This document shows, piece after piece, positions 1 through 7,537 of a stretch of DNA of 29,470 nucleotides; the first letter of the stretch is position 1, and the number at the start of each line of letters is the position of its first letter. The translations under genes and the position numbers were made by a program. A model generated the notes under the pieces. That model saw only the letters and a list, made by a program, of their open reading frames with translations. It was not told where the DNA came from and ran no database searches. The DNA comes from a virus. The DNA lies in IMG/VR virus record IMGVR_UViG_3300009431_000431, positions 1 through 29,470 of that record; one strand, written 5' to 3'.

Positions 1-867
1 GGGATCAACGTCACCACGGGCCCCGTCAACTCGAAGGCCTGGCCGCACCTACTCTTCGGAGTGAAGCGGGTCGAGCCCAGCTCGCACACCAGCTCGTCGG
101 CGTTCGGCTCGGCCGGGATCGTCGCCGTGGTGAGCCCCACCGGGCTCGCCAGCTCCAGCGCCTTCGGCTCGGCCGGGATCGTGGCGATCGTGAGCCCCAG
201 CTCCTACGCGAGCTCGAGCGCGTTCGGGTCCGCCGGGATCATCGCCGTCATCCAGCCCAGCTCGCTTGCCAGCAGCTCGGCCTTCGGGAGCGTGAGCTTC
301 CTCCTGGTGCTCTCTCCGAGCTCCCTGGCCTCGGCGTCGGCCTTCGGCTCCGCGGGCATCGTGGCCGTCGTGGCGCCGTCCTCGTTGACGAGCTCGTCCG
401 CCTTCGGATCCCCGAGCTTCCTCCTGGTCCTGAGCCCGTCCGGCTACGTCAGCGCCTCGGCCTTCGGGGCCGTGATCATCCCGGGGCCCCTGCAGCTCGG
501 CACGGTCCGGGGCCGGATCGTGTTCGCGGGCTCCGTTGCGGCCCGCTTCGCCCTGGGTGGCTCCGTCATGGCCAGACTCGTCGAGGCCGGGACCGTCGCC
601 GGCAGGCTGATCGAGGCCGAGCTGGGGGCACCTGGTCGGATCGCAGCCGCCGGCACCTCCGCGGGCAGGACCACGGTCTCAGGGGCGCGACGGGCTCTCC
701 TGGCGCTCGCTGGCTCGGTCGCCGGCCGGATCGTGGGGGCAGGGGTTCCCGCCGGCCGGATCACCGCTTCTGGCTCGAAGGCGGGGCGCGTGGTAGCGTC
801 CAACTCCGTCGCGGGCCGCATCGTGACCTCGGGGACAAAGGCGGGGAGAATCACCCATGCCGAGTGA
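1..867 (+). CDS. repeat-built structural protein, probable tail fibre or head fibre (5' end missing)
   Basis: The reading frame is open from base 1, so the gene starts upstream of the window. A GTG at 61 is an in-frame codon and need not be the start. From base 61 the visible protein consists almost wholly of repeats: seven 20-residue units centred on SAFGS, then twelve roughly 10-residue units of the type GSVAGRIVxA. The 20-residue units alternate between a GIVAVV ending and a FLLVLSP ending, which suggests stacked beta-strands. Phage fibre and appendage proteins often contain short repeats of this kind, so a virion surface role is inferred. No catalytic motif, signal peptide or membrane segment is visible. 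It overlaps the next gene by 11 bases and lies just upstream of the terminase gene. An alternative is a capsid-attached fibre. Being a real structural gene is fairly secure; the exact role is not. Confidence 0.6.
   Translation, partial: GINVTTGPVNSKAWPHLLFGVKRVEPSSHTSSSAFGSAGIVAVVSPTGLASSSAFGSAGIVAIVSPSSYASSSAFGSAGIIAVIQPSSLASSSAFGSVSFLLVLSPSSLASASAFGSAGIVAVVAPSSLTSSSAFGSPSFLLVLSPSGYVSASAFGAVIIPGPLQLGTVRGRIVFAGSVAARFALGGSVMARLVEAGTVAGRLIEAELGAPGRIAAAGTSAGRTTVSGARRALLALAGSVAGRIVGAGVPAGRITASGSKAGRVVASNSVAGRIVTSGTKAGRITHAE
79..498 (+). repeat. seven tandem 60-base repeats
   Basis: Seven in-frame 60-base units each encode 20 residues around the core SxSAFGS. The core occurs at exact 60-base spacing, first at base 97 and last at base 457. 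Units 1, 2, 3 and 5 continue with GI(V/I)A(V/I)(V/I), units 4 and 6 with SFLLVLSP, and unit 7 is divergent. The period is exact and there are no indels, which suggests either recent unit duplication or structural constraint on length. Confidence 0.9.
499..864 (+). repeat. twelve tandem 30-base repeats
   Basis: Directly after the 60-base array come about twelve units of 30 bases (10 residues, one unit of 11), with consensus G-(S/T)-x-A-G-R-(I/L/V)-x-x-(A/S). The Arg of the AGR core is the best-kept position. The nucleotide copies are diverged, so the array is old or under selection for the protein. Confidence 0.85.
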
Positions 868-1294
868 GATCATCGTCGTCAAGGGCCAGGCCCGGGAGGG
901 CTACCCGTACTGGAGCCTCCACCACGTCCAGTACCCGGACGGGACCGACCCCTTGGACGCCAACCTGGACGGTTCCGCCGGCGCGGAGATCACGTACACG
1001 GTCTTCGACCTGGGCGGGACGGATCCGGCCGGCACCTCGGTCGCCACCGGGACCCTCGACAAGTCCGAGGCCTGGTTCGACACGCTGCAGACCGATGACT
1101 GGTGGGACAGCGAGGACGCGGACGGCTACAACTTCCGCGGCAAGATCCCCGCGACCGCGTTCCCCAACGGGGCCGGCACCTACAAGATCGAGTACGAGGC
1201 CTCCACCGACAAGGCGGACGCCAACTCGGTCACCTACGACGAGCTCGCCTGGGAGGAGTTCGTGACGGTGGTCGAGCGCTACGACCAGACCTGA
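857..1294 (+). CDS. small beta-rich virion-associated protein, unknown
   Basis: This 145-residue acidic protein has no close family that I can name. It is rich in aromatic and beta-favouring residues (GYPYWSLHHVQYPDG, ITYTVFDLGG, YNFRGKIPATAFP, YKIEYEA), like an immunoglobulin-like or BppU-type small phage structural domain. The ATG at 857 lies inside the end of the upstream repeat gene (11-base overlap), and the stop overlaps the terminase start in a TGATG arrangement, so it is co-translated within one operon. It has no signal peptide, membrane helix or catalytic motif. A fibre-associated or head-completion role is plausible from its position, but this is inference only. Confidence 0.6.
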   Translation: MPSEIIVVKGQAREGYPYWSLHHVQYPDGTDPLDANLDGSAGAEITYTVFDLGGTDPAGTSVATGTLDKSEAWFDTLQTDDWWDSEDADGYNFRGKIPATAFPNGAGTYKIEYEASTDKADANSVTYDELAWEEFVTVVERYDQT

Positions 1295-2784
1295 TGGTCC
1301 AGTACATCGACCACGACGTAGATCTACGCGGCGCGGTCTTGGCCCTTTGGGACTGCTACGCGGACGAGGTCCTGGTGGAGGGGCCCGCCGGCACCGGCAA
1401 GACGCGAGGGCTCCTCGAGCGATCCCTCTGGGTGGCCGAGACCTTCCCCATGTCGCGCCAGCTCTGGGCTCGCCAGACGCTCAGATCGCTCAGACAGTCA
1501 GTGCTCGTCACCTGGGAGAGCGAGGTCATCTGGCCCGGACACCAGTGCCTCCACGGCCGGGCGCAGCGCGAGAACCGGGAGCTCTACCGCTGGCCCAACG
1601 GGAGCGAGATCATCCTCGCGGGCATGGACACCCCCGAAAAGATCTTCTCCAGCCAGTACGACATCATCTGGGTCTGGGAGGCCCGGGAGGTCAGCGCGGA
1701 TGCCTTCCAAACGCTCCTGCGCGCCAACCGCAACGGCGTGCTCCCCTGGCAGCAGATCGTCGCGGACACCAACCCCGGCCCCCGCACGCACCACCTGAAC
1801 CGCCGCTTCCCGCACGGACACCGCGAGCTGCCCGCGGACCATCCCGGGCGACAGATCCGACCGGGCGATTCCCAGAACCAGCAGGTCCGACTGATCTCGC
1901 GCCACGTCGACAATCCCGCCTTCTACAACGAGGACGGAAGCCTCACCGAGCGCGGCTCCGCCTACATGCGCAAGCTGGAGCGCCTCACCGGAGCTCGCCG
2001 GCGCAACCTGCTCGAAGGCGTCTGGGCCTCGGAGGAGGGCGTGGTCTGGGAGGAGTACGACGAGGAGGTCCACCGCATCGACCCGAGCGATGTCCCGCCG
2101 CTGAATTGGTACTTCTTCTCCTTCGACAAGGGCGTGCGCCACCCCGGCTGCCTCCAGGTCTGGGGCGTCGATGGCGACGACCGGATGTACCGCGTGGCAG
2201 AGGTCTACAAGGTCGGGATGGATCTCGACTGGTGGGCCAACGTGGTGGTCGAGCTCCAGACGGAGTTCCGCTGTAAGGCCGCGGTGTCCGACCACCACCC
2301 CGAGTGGATCTCCCGGTTCAACGACGTGCTCAATGACCACGGCGAGCGGCGCCTATTCCGCAACGCCAACAAGGACATCGAGACCGGGCTCCAGATGGTG
2401 CAGAAGGGCCTGTCGCTGCGGGAGAACGGGCCGCGCATCTTCCTGGTGCGCGGGGCGCTCCGCTACGGTAGGTGCCCGCTGCGCGCGGAGGAGCTCAAGC
2501 CGGTCTGCACCGAGGACGAGATCCTCGACTACGTCTGGGCCAAGTCGGAAGACGGCCAGATCAAGCGTGAGATCCCCGATCCCCTGTGCTCGGACCACGG
2601 CTGCGACGCGATGCGCTACGCCGCTATGTTCCGCTGGCGCAAGGACTTGAGCACGCGAGCAGATCGTCAGCGCTTCCCCGAAGGTACTCTCGGTCACCTC
2701 TTCGGCCACGACGAGATATTGGGGCCGGAAAGGCGCCGTCGAAAAAGGCTTGCGCGGTTCTACCGGCCTCCTGATACACCGTAG
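1294..2784 (+). CDS. terL: terminase large subunit (ATPase-nuclease)
   Basis: This 496-residue protein is the DNA packaging motor and headful nuclease. I chose the ATG at 1294 (TGATG overlap with the upstream stop); an in-frame ATG at 1102 would run through the previous gene and encodes a shadow N-terminus. Walker A is GPAGTGKT at residues 30-37. The likely Walker B is DIIWVWEA, with catalytic Glu129, where the residue before it is Trp128 rather than the usual acidic residue. The C-terminal RNase H-like nuclease shows the expected acids: Asp278 in SFDKGV, Asp333 in AVSDHHPEW and Asp438 in GCDAMRYAAM. The last 45 residues are strongly basic. Length is normal for the family. No small terminase was recognised in the window; it may lie upstream. 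Identification is by motifs and by the adjacent portal and capsid genes. Confidence 0.93.
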   Translation: MVQYIDHDVDLRGAVLALWDCYADEVLVEGPAGTGKTRGLLERSLWVAETFPMSRQLWARQTLRSLRQSVLVTWESEVIWPGHQCLHGRAQRENRELYRWPNGSEIILAGMDTPEKIFSSQYDIIWVWEAREVSADAFQTLLRANRNGVLPWQQIVADTNPGPRTHHLNRRFPHGHRELPADHPGRQIRPGDSQNQQVRLISRHVDNPAFYNEDGSLTERGSAYMRKLERLTGARRRNLLEGVWASEEGVVWEEYDEEVHRIDPSDVPPLNWYFFSFDKGVRHPGCLQVWGVDGDDRMYRVAEVYKVGMDLDWWANVVVELQTEFRCKAAVSDHHPEWISRFNDVLNDHGERRLFRNANKDIETGLQMVQKGLSLRENGPRIFLVRGALRYGRCPLRAEELKPVCTEDEILDYVWAKSEDGQIKREIPDPLCSDHGCDAMRYAAMFRWRKDLSTRADRQRFPEGTLGHLFGHDEILGPERRRRKRLARFYRPPDTP

Positions 2785-2826
2785 GGGCGACTTCCGGCTC
2801 GGGGGGGCTGAACAGGAGTAGGCCGG

Positions 2827-3039
2827 ATGAAGAAGCCGGCGCGGAACCGCTGCTGTGGGGGCATGGGCAAGAGGTCCAAGACCCGCGCCTCGGCGGCCAA
2901 GGTCATGGGTCGCGGGAAGGTCGTCTCGGGCGGCACCGCCTACCCTCCGAAGTCTCGCCGCGGCGCCACCAAGGGGACCCGCCACCTGGGTTCCAAGGGC
3001 GGCGGGAACGTCATGGGCTACGGCCCCAGGGGGCGGTGA
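2827..3039 (+). CDS. small basic Gly/Lys-rich protein, unknown
   Basis: This 70-residue protein is very rich in Lys, Arg and Gly, with a CCGGMGK segment near the N-terminus and no hydrophobic core long enough for a membrane helix. An AGGAG ribosome-binding site precedes the ATG by a short spacer, and its TGA overlaps the ATG of the next small gene (TGATG). The composition suggests nucleic acid binding or a disordered tail, but no family is recognised. Position between terminase and the head genes suggests a minor head protein, or a DNA-charge-neutralising protein packaged or used during packaging; this is inference. Tight coupling to both neighbours and a good ribosome-binding site support a real gene. 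Confidence 0.6.
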   Translation: MKKPARNRCCGGMGKRSKTRASAAKVMGRGKVVSGGTAYPPKSRRGATKGTRHLGSKGGGNVMGYGPRGR

Positions 3040-3209
3040 TGCCGAAGCGCACACGAGGCAAGGCTGCCGGCGTGGGCAAGATGGTCCGCGCTGCTGGAGC
3101 TGGTGGCAAGAAGAAGGGCCAAGGGCCCCGCTCGCGCATCGCGAAGCTGCGCGCGTCCGGCAACAAGAAGGGCGCGTACAGCGCCATCCGCAAGATGAGG
3201 AAACGGTGA
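3039..3209 (+). CDS. tiny highly basic protein, unknown
   Basis: A 56-residue reading frame starts at ATG 3039 and stops with TGA at 3207-3209. It overlaps the upstream stop (TGATG) and the downstream ATG at 3209 (TGATG again). The protein starts MPKRTRGKAAG and ends AIRKMRKR; roughly a third of its residues are Lys or Arg and it contains a KKKGQGPRSR patch. The composition resembles DNA- or RNA-binding tails and small protamine-like proteins, but no family is recognised. Because both junctions are perfect translational-coupling overlaps and the frame fills the gap exactly, I regard it as real. It is the second of two consecutive small basic genes. Confidence 0.6.
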   Translation: MPKRTRGKAAGVGKMVRAAGAGGKKKGQGPRSRIAKLRASGNKKGAYSAIRKMRKR

Positions 3210-4165
3210 TGCTGAGTTTCCAAGAGGCACTCATTCTGAGGCAAGGGTGGGCAGCGAACGCCAATCCCATCGCCTCCAACGGGCTCCAGCCGCAGAACCA
3301 GGACGTGAGCGTCATCGCGCGCACGACCATCTCGGCCGGCGAAGTCGTCATGTTCGACATGGCGCAGTCCGACGCGGCTGTCGCCAGCGCAACCCTCGCC
3401 GCCAGCGATAGCTGTTGGCGGAACGTGATCGCACCCACCGCGGCCGGCATGGCGGCGGGCTACCCGCTGGCTGTGGCTCCCGCAGCCATTACCGACAACG
3501 AGGAGGGGACCGTGCGCGTGCAGGGCATCGTCGATGCTCTCCTCGCTGGGACCAACGTGGTGGGCGACAAGCTCTCCGCGACGACCTCGGGCACTCTGGC
3601 GCGTGCGCTCTCGTACGTGAACGAGCGCGTCGTCGGCTGGGCTCTCGCCGCTGGTGCGACCTCGCAGTCCGTCTACTTCGACGGCCTCGCTGGTGGCTTC
3701 GGTGCGGTGCAGAACCCGCTCCCGACCGGGCTGCAGGTTCCGAACGTGGACATCCTCTGCACCAACCGCACCGGCTCCACGATGGTCGTGGGCGATGTCG
3801 TCATGCTGGACATGATCCAGACCGACGCCGGCACGACCAACGCGACCCTCGGTGACGCCGCCTCTTGCTGGGCCAACGTCCTCACGCCTACCACCGCCAC
3901 GATCGTCGCCGGCTTGCCGCTCTGCGTGGCTCTGGAGACGAACGCGAACGACGTGGTCGGTTCGTACCGCATCGAGGGCATCGTCGATGCCAAGATGGCG
4001 GGCACCAACGCCCTCGGTGACGACCTGGTCGGCGTCGATGCGGCGCTGACCCTGGACCAGGCCGTGGCGGCCACCGAGCACGTCTACGCCGTCGCGCTCG
4101 AGGCCGGTACGGGCGTCCTGTCCTGCTGGCTCCGCGGAGTCGGCGGCTTCGGCGGCGCTGCCTGA
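3209..4165 (+). CDS. duplicated-domain capsid decoration-like protein
   Basis: The ATG at 3209 gives 318 residues; upstream in-frame codons lie in the small basic genes. A GAGGAAA ribosome-binding site precedes the start. The protein consists of a 32-residue lead and two homologous domains, about residues 33-165 and 180-315. Matching blocks are AGEVVMFDMAQSDA / VGDVVMLDMIQTDA, SCWRNVIAPT / SCWANVLTPT and VQGIVDALLAGTNVVGD / IEGIVDAKMAGTNALGD. A related single domain occurs in the gene at 8742, next to the major capsid gene. The pattern of a short Thr/Gly-rich strand followed by G(D/E)VV(M/I) resembles small beta-barrel head-decoration proteins (DUF2190-like), so a capsid surface or stabilising role is inferred. 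It could instead be a minor head or neck component. No enzymatic motif is present. Confidence 0.6.
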   Translation: MLSFQEALILRQGWAANANPIASNGLQPQNQDVSVIARTTISAGEVVMFDMAQSDAAVASATLAASDSCWRNVIAPTAAGMAAGYPLAVAPAAITDNEEGTVRVQGIVDALLAGTNVVGDKLSATTSGTLARALSYVNERVVGWALAAGATSQSVYFDGLAGGFGAVQNPLPTGLQVPNVDILCTNRTGSTMVVGDVVMLDMIQTDAGTTNATLGDAASCWANVLTPTTATIVAGLPLCVALETNANDVVGSYRIEGIVDAKMAGTNALGDDLVGVDAALTLDQAVAATEHVYAVALEAGTGVLSCWLRGVGGFGGAA

Positions 4166-4168
4166 GCC

Positions 4169-6067
4169 ATGCTGGATCTTCGTCCTGCTAGCTGGTTCGA
4201 GGAGATGCAGGTCGCGGAGGACTACCGCGACCAGTTCCTCGATGGTTGGGAGGACATGATCCAGCGGTTCCACGGTCCGGGACACCGGGCCGGGCGTGCG
4301 GACTCGGAGACACACGATCCAGAGAACCACGCTTTCGAGTGGACCAGTCTCATGGTCCCTCAAATGACTGCGTCGAATCCCCGCTCGCGCGTCCGCACCG
4401 CGCGGGCGGGACCTGCCCGAAAGGGCGCCGTCGCCCAGCAGTACGCCCTGAACCGCTGGATCCGGCTGGTCGACATGATGCGTACGAACGAGAAGCTGGC
4501 GACCGACTTCGGCTTCAAGTACGCGATCGGAGCTGTCTTCCCGCGCCCCATGCCGGGGATGCTGGAGACCGGCGATCCCCCCCACTGGCCCTCCTTCAAG
4601 CGTATCTCCCCCCGTCGCTACCTTCAGGATCCCCTCGCGGTCGACTTTGAAGACCAGCGCTGGAGGGCTCACGTCGTCATCGAGGACAAGGAGGACCTGC
4701 TCAAGCGCGCTCGCGCCAAGCCGCGGGAGGGGTGGAACGTCAAGGAGATCGAGAACCTCCCCGCCGGTATCGGGGTGCGCGAGGCGCGCGGGCAGGACGA
4801 GAACCCCGATGGCGTGACCGACACCCTGGACCGCGGCGAGATCGCCTACGTCGTCTTCTGGGTGCCCGAGTACTTCCCCGAGAAGAACAAGAACCCGAAC
4901 AACGGCTACAACGGCGCGCTCCTCACCCTGGGGATCGGCTCGGCCTACAGCACCGCGACCAAGGACCAGGCGGTGTGGCTGCGCAAGCCGATCCCGTACT
5001 TCGGTCCCCGCTGGGGTCCCTACCAGTACGACGGCGCGTACATCGTCCCCGACGACGCGACACCCCTCTCCCCGATCGCCGCGACGACCGCCCAGGCCGA
5101 CCACCTGAACGCGATCGCCCGCGCGATCCAGCGCGCCATCGAGGACTACAAGCGCCTGGCGCTGGTCTCCAACGGGGACCCCGACCTGGAGACCATCGTC
5201 TCCGAGGGCCAACACGGCTTCGTCTACACGACCAACGTGGACGACCTCTCCCGGAACGTCGTGCAGCTCGAGCTCGGCGGGCTGACGCAGCAGTTCCTCG
5301 CTGCGGAGGAACGTGCGCGCCAGAGCCTCGACCGCAACACCGGGCTTCCCGACTCCATGCGGGGGAACGTGGAGGGGGGGGCTACCGCGACCGAGGTCAA
5401 CGCGGCCATGGCGGGTGGGGGCATTCGTGTCTCCCACCACATGAACAAGTTTCGCAAGCTCCTGGCCCGCAGCCTCACCACGGTCGCCTGGTATCTGGAG
5501 TACGACAACAACATCCCCCCCTTCGTCCTGGGCCCCGAGGCTGTGGCCGCCTGGCAGAGCGAGTTCGGTGAGGTCACGGAGGAGGTCTGGATGGCCCCCG
5601 GCCTCAACAAGAAGGGCGGGCAGACCTTCGACGACTTCGACGACCTGGACTTCGAGATCGAGCTCTACTCGATGGAGCGCACCAGCGAGCAGCAGCAGAT
5701 GGCGCTCGCTCAGGAGCTCGACTTCCTGGTGCTCCAGCTCGGGCCGATGATGAGCGACCCTCGGATGCTGCATGTCCGCTTCGAGGACTACCTGGCCCTG
5801 CGCGGCGAGCTGCGCGGGATCACCACCTACGGCCAACTCTTCGACATCGAGCTCGCGCGCAAGATCGCCAAGAAGATGCTGCAGATGGGCAACGTCCAGC
5901 CGAGCGGCACTTCCACGATCCCCCAGCCCAGGCTGGCGTCCGACGTGACTGGCTCGCGCCGCACCAACTCGGGGATCGCTGGCCTGAACCACGCGGAGCC
6001 GAAGCGCACGCTTCCCTCCCGTGAGCTCGCGCGTACCAACGGCTCCGCCCAGGAGGCCTCGTCGTGA
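4169..6067 (+). CDS. portal protein
   Basis: This 632-residue protein sits directly after the terminase cluster and before the scaffold and capsid genes, the normal portal position. It is mostly mixed alpha/beta with a long helical C-terminal half. Portal-like features include the N-terminal WFEEMQVAEDYRDQFLDGW helix; a central stretch (about residues 285-330) with PYQYDGAYIVPDD, then PLSPIAATTAQADHLNAI and a long helix; and a region around GGATATEVNAAMAGGG followed by helices, as in podovirus portals where SATE-type motifs precede the crown. The portal would form the dodecameric ring at one vertex for DNA entry and exit. The ATG at 4169 lies three bases after the previous stop. The last 40 residues are Ser/Thr/Arg-rich and probably disordered. 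No frameshift is seen. Identification rests on position, size and pattern; residue-level homology was not tested. Confidence 0.8.
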   Translation: MLDLRPASWFEEMQVAEDYRDQFLDGWEDMIQRFHGPGHRAGRADSETHDPENHAFEWTSLMVPQMTASNPRSRVRTARAGPARKGAVAQQYALNRWIRLVDMMRTNEKLATDFGFKYAIGAVFPRPMPGMLETGDPPHWPSFKRISPRRYLQDPLAVDFEDQRWRAHVVIEDKEDLLKRARAKPREGWNVKEIENLPAGIGVREARGQDENPDGVTDTLDRGEIAYVVFWVPEYFPEKNKNPNNGYNGALLTLGIGSAYSTATKDQAVWLRKPIPYFGPRWGPYQYDGAYIVPDDATPLSPIAATTAQADHLNAIARAIQRAIEDYKRLALVSNGDPDLETIVSEGQHGFVYTTNVDDLSRNVVQLELGGLTQQFLAAEERARQSLDRNTGLPDSMRGNVEGGATATEVNAAMAGGGIRVSHHMNKFRKLLARSLTTVAWYLEYDNNIPPFVLGPEAVAAWQSEFGEVTEEVWMAPGLNKKGGQTFDDFDDLDFEIELYSMERTSEQQQMALAQELDFLVLQLGPMMSDPRMLHVRFEDYLALRGELRGITTYGQLFDIELARKIAKKMLQMGNVQPSGTSTIPQPRLASDVTGSRRTNSGIAGLNHAEPKRTLPSRELARTNGSAQEASS

Positions 6068-6441
6068 GGTACGTCCTCGAAGACATCGACACCGGTGAGC
6101 GGTTCGAGATCGAGCTGCCGGTCGACCAGGCCCCCGAGGGGGTGGTCGAGATCGAGGGCCGCAAGCTGCGCCAGGTCCTAGCCATGCCCCAGGTCAGTGT
6201 GCCCCGCTACGACAACGGCGGCGAGACCTACGCGGATGGATCACCGATGGGCGACCGCGGCCTCGGCCGTGGGTGGCCTTTCGCAGAGCACTACGACAAG
6301 AAGAATCGCCCGCTCTTTGCCAACAAGGCCGAGCGCGCCGAGGCGCACGCCCGCGCCCAAGCGGCGGGAGACCTCCTCACCTCCGCGGATCTCTCACAAC
6401 CCGGCAACCCCGAAGACGGACGCATGTTCCTCGACCGATGA
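6064..6441 (+). CDS. small head-module protein resembling a cysteine-less FmdB zinc ribbon
   Basis: This 125-residue protein starts with GTG at 6064, overlapping the portal stop. The first 45 residues follow the spacing of FmdB-type zinc ribbons (Y, then G-x-x-FE, then a P-E turn, then G-x-x-x-R), but all four expected cysteines are replaced (for example by Asp and Thr in YVLEDIDTGERFEI), so it cannot bind zinc in that way. The remainder is polar, with a helix around NKAERAEAHARAQAAGD. FmdB-like small proteins do occur beside phage portal genes. The role is unknown; head assembly or portal association is inferred from the operon position. It overlaps the scaffold start by an ATGA. Confidence 0.5.
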   Translation: MRYVLEDIDTGERFEIELPVDQAPEGVVEIEGRKLRQVLAMPQVSVPRYDNGGETYADGSPMGDRGLGRGWPFAEHYDKKNRPLFANKAERAEAHARAQAAGDLLTSADLSQPGNPEDGRMFLDR

Positions 6442-7490
6442 CCACCACCCAAGAACGCGGGCAGGGCTTCGCCAGCCCCGCCGACATGAGCAGCGATAAC
6501 CGGTTGCAGGCGGACCGCGCCGTCTTCGATCGCATCAGAGCCAAGCACAGGGACGCGCCGCCGCGCGACGACTCGATCGCAAGCGACATCCGAAACCTTG
6601 CCTCTCAAGGAGCCGAAAGCGCCGAGGCGCGTCCCGAACCCGAACAAGCCGAGGAGCCCCAGCAGTCGCAGGCTCCGGCTCAAACCCCGGGCGAAACGAA
6701 GGAGCCCAGCCCCGAGCGGCAAGCCGCCGAGCAGTTCCTTCGGTTGAAGACCGGGTCGCCACAATCCGTGTTCGACTCGATGACCGAGGACGCCGTCCTG
6801 GCATGGGCGGAGGAGCGTCGGGGTCGAGAGGCCACGGTGGATGTGGCGTTTGCGAGTGCCGCCGAAACCAAGCGCGAGCTCGAACGTCTTAGGACCCTGA
6901 TCGACGAGAAGGTCGCGGAGCCCAAGGGGCCCACCGCGGACGAGCTCGCCGCCGAGGCCACCAAGGCGCTGAAGGACGAACTCTCGCTCACGGATGAGGG
7001 GCTCGCTGCCCTGGACAAAATCGTTGAAGCCCGTCTCGCGCCGCTCCAGGCCGAACTCAAGCAGCGCGATGACCGCGCCCAGCAAGAGCAGGCCCAGCGC
7101 ACGAAGCGCGCCATTGATGAAGCCCGGGGGGGGCTCGCCAAGCGGTTTGGCGGGCTCGCGGACGACACCACGTTCCTCAAGGTCTTCGACGACATGCAGA
7201 GGCTCGAAGACAGCCCTCGCTTCGGCGGTTCCGGCCGCCCGGTGGAGGACTGGATTCCCGAGCTGATGACCGCCGCCGCGCGGATGCACGGACTCGAGGA
7301 GCAGCAGAACGAGGTCGAGGCCGCACGTCAAGCAGCCGAGGAAGATCGCCGCGACCGCGCTGCCGGCACAGTGCAAACCGGGGGGCAGGGGAACACCCAA
7401 CGACGCGCCAAGACCAAGATGGAGCTTGACCGCGCCGTGTACGACGCCATCCGGAAGAAGCACCGCCAGGACAAGTGGGCCGTGGGGTGA
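6438..7490 (+). CDS. capsid scaffolding protein
   Basis: The ATG at 6438 overlaps the previous stop (ATGA) and gives 350 residues; an in-frame ATG at 6273 lies inside the previous gene and is rejected. The protein is highly charged, with a Pro/Glu/Gln-rich disordered segment (about residues 50-95) and long coiled-coil helices (about 130-250 and 285-320). It ends in a basic helical tail, as scaffolds directly upstream of a major capsid gene usually do. The helix core DRAVxDxIRxKHR occurs twice: at residues 26-38 near the N-terminus and at 331-343 near the C-terminus. In P22-type scaffolds the basic C-terminal helix binds coat protein, so both ends may bind capsid. No protease motif is seen. 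Confidence comes from position, composition and length. Confidence 0.8.
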   Translation: MTTTQERGQGFASPADMSSDNRLQADRAVFDRIRAKHRDAPPRDDSIASDIRNLASQGAESAEARPEPEQAEEPQQSQAPAQTPGETKEPSPERQAAEQFLRLKTGSPQSVFDSMTEDAVLAWAEERRGREATVDVAFASAAETKRELERLRTLIDEKVAEPKGPTADELAAEATKALKDELSLTDEGLAALDKIVEARLAPLQAELKQRDDRAQQEQAQRTKRAIDEARGGLAKRFGGLADDTTFLKVFDDMQRLEDSPRFGGSGRPVEDWIPELMTAAARMHGLEEQQNEVEAARQAAEEDRRDRAAGTVQTGGQGNTQRRAKTKMELDRAVYDAIRKKHRQDKWAVG

Positions 7491-7522
7491 CCCCCTAGCT
7501 GCGACCAGCAGCAACCCATTCG

Positions 7523-7530
7523 TAAGGAGG
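7523..7530 (+). promoter_or_regulatory. strong ribosome-binding site of the major capsid gene
   Basis: TAAGGAGG lies 7 bases before the GTG at 7538. It is a nearly complete anti-16S match and fixes the GTG start, as expected for the most highly expressed virion gene. A similar strong site, AGGAGGT at 8731-8737, precedes the decoration gene at 8742. Confidence 0.9.
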
Positions 7531-7537
7531 CCCCCTA

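Noticed and set aside
1102-1293. N-terminal extension of the terminase to ATG 1102
   Set aside because: It would run through the whole end of the previous gene in another frame and encodes an Arg/Gly-rich shadow sequence; ATG 1294 is coupled to the upstream stop.
3011-5992. A 993-residue open frame on the minus strand opposite the decoration and portal genes
   Set aside because: Composition is unnatural and it lies under four well-supported plus-strand genes.
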